54,445 bases of DNA from a virus. The notes beneath the pieces were generated by a model. That model was not told where the DNA came from and ran no database searches. It saw only the letters and a program-made list of their open reading frames with translations. This document shows positions 51,919-54,445 of the stretch, piece by piece. Each line of letters opens with the position of its first letter. Within the stretch, counting starts at the first letter, position 1. The position numbers and the translations under genes are program-made. The stretch spans positions 1 to 54,445 of the IMG/VR virus record IMGVR_UViG_3300025138_000051, one strand, 5' to 3'.

Positions 51919-52374
51919 TTATTTTTTTATTGATTGCCCTTTTTCGTAACTACGTCCTCCGAAGTATGCTGCAACAATTGTGATAAGAAGCATTTTTAAA
52001 AGTTCCTTCCATTCGCTATCTACTGCAAAGTTAATAAATCCTGAGTCAATAAATATAAGCAAGATTGTACTGATTAAAACAAAGGCTAAAGACAGGGGTC
52101 TAATTGATTTGGAAAGTTTATTATCTGATGACATATCTGATGACCATCTTTTTGACACCTCTTCTAACTCAGTGTTTTGATGATCATATATCATTTGTTG
52201 AAGTTTTATTTTATCTTCAACTGATATTTTTGATTCTGTGATTGCTTGTATAGCTTCTTTAGGAGATACAACACCTTCAAGTAATTTACCTAAAGCAGGA
52301 TTTATTACATGAGCAGCTCCCAGTAATATTTTTCCAAAAGTAGTGTCTTTAAATTTCTTTTTTTTGTCTGGCAT
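51919..52374 (-). CDS. Holin-like membrane protein (3TM GTA-holin type)
   Basis: 151 residues. A basic start (MPDKKKKFKD) and an amphipathic helix (FGKILLGAAHVINPALGKLL) precede a charged linker, then two membrane segments (about 93-112, RPLSLAFVLISTILLIFID; 123-141, LLKMLLITIVAAYFGGRSY) and the short end YEKGQSIKK. The order (SIRPL before the first segment, RSYEKG after the second) is that of the GTA-holin 3TM family. It would permeabilise the inner membrane at lysis. It is the second of two small membrane genes here; there is no recognisable lysin between or beside them. Confidence 0.65.
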   Translation of the reverse strand: MPDKKKKFKDTTFGKILLGAAHVINPALGKLLEGVVSPKEAIQAITESKISVEDKIKLQQMIYDHQNTELEEVSKRWSSDMSSDNKLSKSIRPLSLAFVLISTILLIFIDSGFINFAVDSEWKELLKMLLITIVAAYFGGRSYEKGQSIKK

Positions 52375-52383
52375 TTTTTACGA

Positions 52384-52563
52384 TCATTTATTTTTTTTAT
52401 CTTGATCGTATTTTTTTTGAAGTAACCACCATTTATTTATTGTGTAACCTATACTGACTATTAATAATAATAACTTTAAAATCATGTCAAGGTTTGTGAA
52501 TGATAACGCAAGAGTACCTGCATTAAGAACATATAATTTTATATCTGACATCCAGTTATTCAT
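52384..52563 (-). CDS. Small membrane protein, holin candidate
   Basis: 59 residues. A polar N-terminus with NAGTLALSFTNLDMILKLLL is followed by a hydrophobic stretch (MILKLLLLIVSIGYTINKWW) and a basic tail (LLQKKYDQDKKNK), so one membrane segment. The order SFTxxxxxLKxxLLIVSIGYTIxKW is familiar from small proteins beside phage lysis genes. The start overlaps the tiny gene upstream (ATGA), and the next gene starts nine bases downstream. It may be a holin, antiholin or pinholin partner of the 151-aa protein. Confidence 0.6.
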   Translation of the reverse strand: MNNWMSDIKLYVLNAGTLALSFTNLDMILKLLLLIVSIGYTINKWWLLQKKYDQDKKNK

Positions 52564-52631
52564 TTATTTTCCACATATGTGTAGGTTATTACTAATTCGT
52601 CTGACCAAGAGTTGTTTTGTGTGTTTTCCAT
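52560..52631 (-). CDS. Possible 23-residue protein
   Basis: The frame MENTQNNSWSDELVITYTYV then ENK starts one base after the stop of the upstream gene (TAATATGG) and ends in an ATGA overlap with the next start. A perfect fit between genes is hard to explain unless it is translated, at least for ribosome coupling. No family is recognised. Confidence 0.45.
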   Translation of the reverse strand: MENTQNNSWSDELVITYTYVENK

Positions 52632-52632
52632 A

Positions 52633-53190
52633 TTACCATATTGCTAAACAAGTATTTCTTGCAGCAGCTGTTGTTGAGGTTGAGTATAATTGAACTATCT
52701 GAATTGGTAAATAATTACCAACTGGGAAATTTTCAAACGTTACAGAATTACCTGATATTGTTTTTACACGAATATTTACATATCTCGGATCAGCTGTTCC
52801 TGCTCCTGGAGTTATATCTTGTAATATAGTTGCGCTTGAACCAACATATAACAAACATCCTTCTGATGAATTAATTCTCGAAGAACCATTTGGCCCTCCT
52901 AAAAATATTTCGTAATCTTCTGGAGAAGTAAATATGTTTGCACTTACCGATAATATTGTTGAAGTATCTATTGCTGTTACTATTGCTGATGTATTGTCTG
53001 TAGTATTGTAAACTATATCATTTACACTTACATTAGAAAAGTCAGCTCCAACATCCACAAGTTTATTTGCCGTAGAGGCTGTTGTTGTTCCAGATAAAAC
53101 TGGAAGGTCTGGTGCTGGAATTGGAATTGTATCACTGGCAATGATCTCTCTTGCTAAGCCTGTGTTTACGGTAATTTTTGGGTATGCCAT
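52633..53190 (-). CDS. Virion structural protein
   Basis: 185 residues. MAYPKITVNTGLAREIIASD (1-20) then TIPIPAPDLPV is a start seen in structural proteins of Bacteroidota phages. A central module (KLVDVGADFSNVSVNDIVYN, then TSAIVTAIDTSTILSVSANI, about 43-86) is shared with the connector protein at 30624-31592. The end (VTFENFPVGNYLPIQIVQLY) is strand-rich. It is probably a head or tail decoration protein. Its start is preceded by 37 bases without a clear promoter. Confidence 0.6.
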   Translation of the reverse strand: MAYPKITVNTGLAREIIASDTIPIPAPDLPVLSGTTTASTANKLVDVGADFSNVSVNDIVYNTTDNTSAIVTAIDTSTILSVSANIFTSPEDYEIFLGGPNGSSRINSSEGCLLYVGSSATILQDITPGAGTADPRYVNIRVKTISGNSVTFENFPVGNYLPIQIVQLYSTSTTAAARNTCLAIW

Positions 53191-53227
53191 TTTTTTGTTT
53201 TTGAGGGTTAAAAATCTCTTTTACTAA

Positions 53228-53383
53228 TTATCTTTTATAAGGAAATTTACGATTTAAACTATCACGTCTTTCAGAACAACCACAGTCTTTTCCTATTATT
53301 TTTCCTACTCTTTGAACAGCAGAGTGTATCCCTGTTGCTTTTGTTACTTTATGAATTGAATCACCTAATCCTCTTGATTTCAT
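53228..53383 (-). CDS. Small conserved Cys-containing protein
   Basis: 51 residues: a helix (GLGDSIHKVTKATGIHSAVQ, 5-24), a DCGC motif (33-36) and a C-terminal RRDSLNRKFPYKR. The combination G-x-G-D-x-I, T-G-I, D-C-G-C and L-N-x-x-F-P-Y is one I recall as conserved in phages of Bacteroidota, function unknown. The two Cys could bind metal in a dimer. The start overlaps the upstream gene (ATGA). Confidence 0.65.
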   Translation of the reverse strand: MKSRGLGDSIHKVTKATGIHSAVQRVGKIIGKDCGCSERRDSLNRKFPYKR

Positions 53384-53625
53384 TTATTTAATTCTTTACT
53401 GTTTTTATAATATTCATCTTCTTCAACACTACCGCCCATGTTTACTGGATCAGGCATGTTTACTTCAGGAATACCTTGACTTGAACTGGGCTTACAAACG
53501 CATTGTGAAATTGGACATTGGTCTACTTCAAATATTAATTTAGATATTAGCCAATTCCATTTACATTGAAATTTACACCATACGTTCTGCATCCAAATTC
53601 CTAATCTTACAAATAATTTTCCCAT
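53380..53625 (-). CDS. Cys-rich small protein
   Basis: 81 residues. The N-terminal half has Trp/Cys-rich segments (WMQNVWCKFQCKWNWLISKL, then CPISQCVCKP) with five Cys; the C-terminal half is acidic and Pro-rich (EVNMPDPVNMGGSVEEDEYY). Metal or disulfide binding is possible. No family is recognised. It is four bases downstream of a Lys-rich gene and overlaps the next gene by four bases. Confidence 0.6.
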   Translation of the reverse strand: MGKLFVRLGIWMQNVWCKFQCKWNWLISKLIFEVDQCPISQCVCKPSSSQGIPEVNMPDPVNMGGSVEEDEYYKNSKELNK

Positions 53626-53629
53626 TTTA

Positions 53630-53773
53630 TTATTTTGAATTATATATTGTTTTTCTTTTTACGTGAGGAACAACTTGAACTGTTGGATTAGTTGCAACTA
53701 TTGCCTCAGGTTTTTTCTTTACTTCCTTCTTTTTTGGAGAAGCAACTTTCTTTTTTGAAATCTTTTTCGCCAT
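53630..53773 (-). CDS. Small Lys-rich protein
   Basis: 47 residues starting MAKKISKKKVASPKKKEVKK; one third or more Lys, with a hydrophobic middle (AIVATNPTVQVVPHV). It could bind nucleic acid, like histone-tail-type virion proteins. The stop is followed four bases later by the next ATG. No family is recognised. Confidence 0.55.
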   Translation of the reverse strand: MAKKISKKKVASPKKKEVKKKPEAIVATNPTVQVVPHVKRKTIYNSK

Positions 53774-53789
53774 TATATTTAATTTAAAT

Positions 53790-53954
53790 TTATTTTTTCT
53801 TTCTCATATTTTTAAGATTCATAGCAAAATTATATGCTTTAGAACCTTTAGGACATGTTTTACTTCCAAGTTTTTTACCAGTACATTTTCCTAATGTACC
53901 TTTTTTCTTAGCTTTAGCAAATACATCTTGTATGAATCCTTTTTTTTTGCTCAT
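53790..53954 (-). CDS. Small basic protein with two Cys
   Basis: 54 residues: FIQDVFAKAKKKGTLGKCTG (7-26), then KKLGSKTCPKGSKAYNFAMN and a basic end. The spacing KGxLGKCTGKKxGSKxCPxGSKxxNxAxxxK looks conserved-type, but no function is known. Its ATG overlaps the upstream stop by one base (TAATG). A nine-A run near its start is a possible slippage site. Confidence 0.6.
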   Translation of the reverse strand: MSKKKGFIQDVFAKAKKKGTLGKCTGKKLGSKTCPKGSKAYNFAMNLKNMRKKK

Positions 53955-54169
53955 TACTTTTTAATAAGCTTTCCTAAATGCGCATGCACTTTACCATTTT
54001 TTATACACTGGTGTTCGTAGCTCATAGAATGATCTCCTCCGTAAGAATGTCCATACATTTTTTTAGACATACCTTTACTTTCATCTCTTCTTGATTTATA
54101 AGATTGAGACTTCTTTCCATTTTTTGAACCTAAAGACTCATCGAGTCTTGCATTATATCCTTGTTTCAT
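53954..54169 (-). CDS. Small conserved late protein
   Basis: 71 residues. It carries two related short units, YNARLDESLGSKNGKKSQSY (5-24) and KSRRDESKGMSKK (25-37), each with R-x-DESxG, followed by MSYEHQCIKNGKVHAHLGKL. Very similar small proteins are common in Bacteroidota phages in the same place, from memory; function unknown. A TATATTTG box lies 16 bases upstream, so it may start a transcription unit. Confidence 0.65.
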   Translation of the reverse strand: MKQGYNARLDESLGSKNGKKSQSYKSRRDESKGMSKKMYGHSYGGDHSMSYEHQCIKNGKVHAHLGKLIKK

Positions 54170-54185
54170 AACTTTTAATTTTATA

Positions 54186-54193
54186 CAAATATA
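54186..54193 (-). promoter_or_regulatory. Candidate promoter -7 box
   Basis: TATATTTG on the - strand, exact to TAnnTTTG, 16 bases before the ATG at 54169. No -33 TTTG, and the region is very AT-rich, so chance occurrence is possible. Confidence 0.35.
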
Positions 54194-54199
54194 ATAATA

Positions 54200-54445
54200 T
54201 TATTTTTTAGATTTTTTACCAACACATTTCCATCTTTTACGAGAAAGATTATTAGGTGTGTTAGGGTCATTTCTTTTACCAATAGGTAATCCCATTTTTA
54301 TACCATAGCTTCTGGCACAATATGAATCGCCTTTAGAAGTTCCTGGTTTTACTCTTGGGCCACCCCCTTTTGCTTGTCCAGCCTGTCCGTAACTAACTTT
54401 TTTTCCAGAAGCTGTTACTTTTACTTTTGCTTTACCTTGTCGTGG
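54200..54445 (-). CDS. Conserved small phage protein, 5' end outside window
   Basis: 81 residues are visible with no start, so the gene continues past the right edge. The sequence (KVTASGKKVSYGQAGQAKGG, then KPGTSKGDSYCARSYGIKMG and NDPNTPNNLSRKRWKCVGKK) has a highly patterned basic composition with two Cys. I recall PGTSKGDSYCARS...NDPNTPNNLSRKxWKC proteins as a recurrent late phage family of unknown function. It precedes the promoter of the next small gene. Confidence 0.65.
   Translation of the reverse strand, partial: PRQGKAKVKVTASGKKVSYGQAGQAKGGGPRVKPGTSKGDSYCARSYGIKMGLPIGKRNDPNTPNNLSRKRWKCVGKKSKK

Noticed and set aside
1-54445. Integrated prophage or mobile element
   Set aside because: No integrase, excisionase, att-like direct repeats, transposase or host genes were recognised in the window.
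1-54445. CRISPR array
   Set aside because: No regular direct repeats with unique spacers were seen; the only regular repeats are coding repeats in the fibre gene and a 9-base tandem at 5867-5887.

Overview
The window is a stretch of a tailed-phage genome that infects a member of the Bacteroidota, most likely a marine flavobacterium. Four things point to this host. Three intergenic regions on the + strand carry the Bacteroidota promoter signature (TTG or TTTG, 19-20 bases, then TAnnTTTG or a close variant). The DNA is AT-rich. Start codons follow A-rich leaders rather than clear Shine-Dalgarno sites. The primase has the BT4734/VirE-N type N-terminus typical of this phylum. No integrase, repressor, transposase, tRNA gene or CRISPR array was recognised, so a strictly lytic lifestyle is likely but not proven. 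Both window ends cut through a gene.

Layout: positions 1-12381 form a + strand early/replication arm of about 30 small, tightly packed genes. Their order is: small unknown and membrane proteins, an early lipoprotein and an Api92/YubB-like protein (2-3210); a stand-alone DnaA domain IV protein and a recombination set of DUF1071-type annealing protein, PD-(D/E)XK exonuclease and an SSB-like protein (3279-5718); an AT-rich, repeat-bearing 195-base gap that looks like an origin; a primase/SF3 helicase, an SF2 helicase and a VRR-NUC nuclease (5914-9970); then small unknown genes, a metallophosphoesterase and more small genes (9960-12381).

Positions 12296-54445 form a - strand late arm, read from right to left: a cluster of very small Lys/Cys-rich proteins; a probable lysis region with two small membrane proteins; three tail-fibre type proteins, the largest (1809 aa) ending in an S74 intramolecular chaperone; a GroES-like protein and a 2OG-Fe(II) oxygenase-like protein; terminase large subunit, portal, scaffold and major capsid protein; head-tail connector proteins; a large tail hub that appears split over two genes with a Cys-rich gene between; a GNAT acetyltransferase; and three ejection-type proteins (253, 725 and 2217 aa) in the order and relative sizes of T7 gp14/gp15/gp16. 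The arm ends with a lipoprotein and a UVR-motif protein whose 3' end overlaps the last early gene tail to tail by 86 bases. Short-tailed (podovirus-like) morphology is inferred from the ejection trio, the tail hub and the absence of a tape-measure or tail-tube gene. The head/tail organisation recalls crAss-like phages, but this is a resemblance from memory, not a tested placement.

Working together: the DnaA-like protein, primase-helicase, SSB-like protein and the annealing protein/exonuclease pair would start replication and feed recombination-dependent concatemer formation, while host polymerases do the synthesis (no DNA or RNA polymerase gene is visible). Terminase and portal package the DNA, the connector, hub and ejection proteins deliver it, and the fibres bind the host. 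No peptidoglycan hydrolase was recognised, which is a notable gap.
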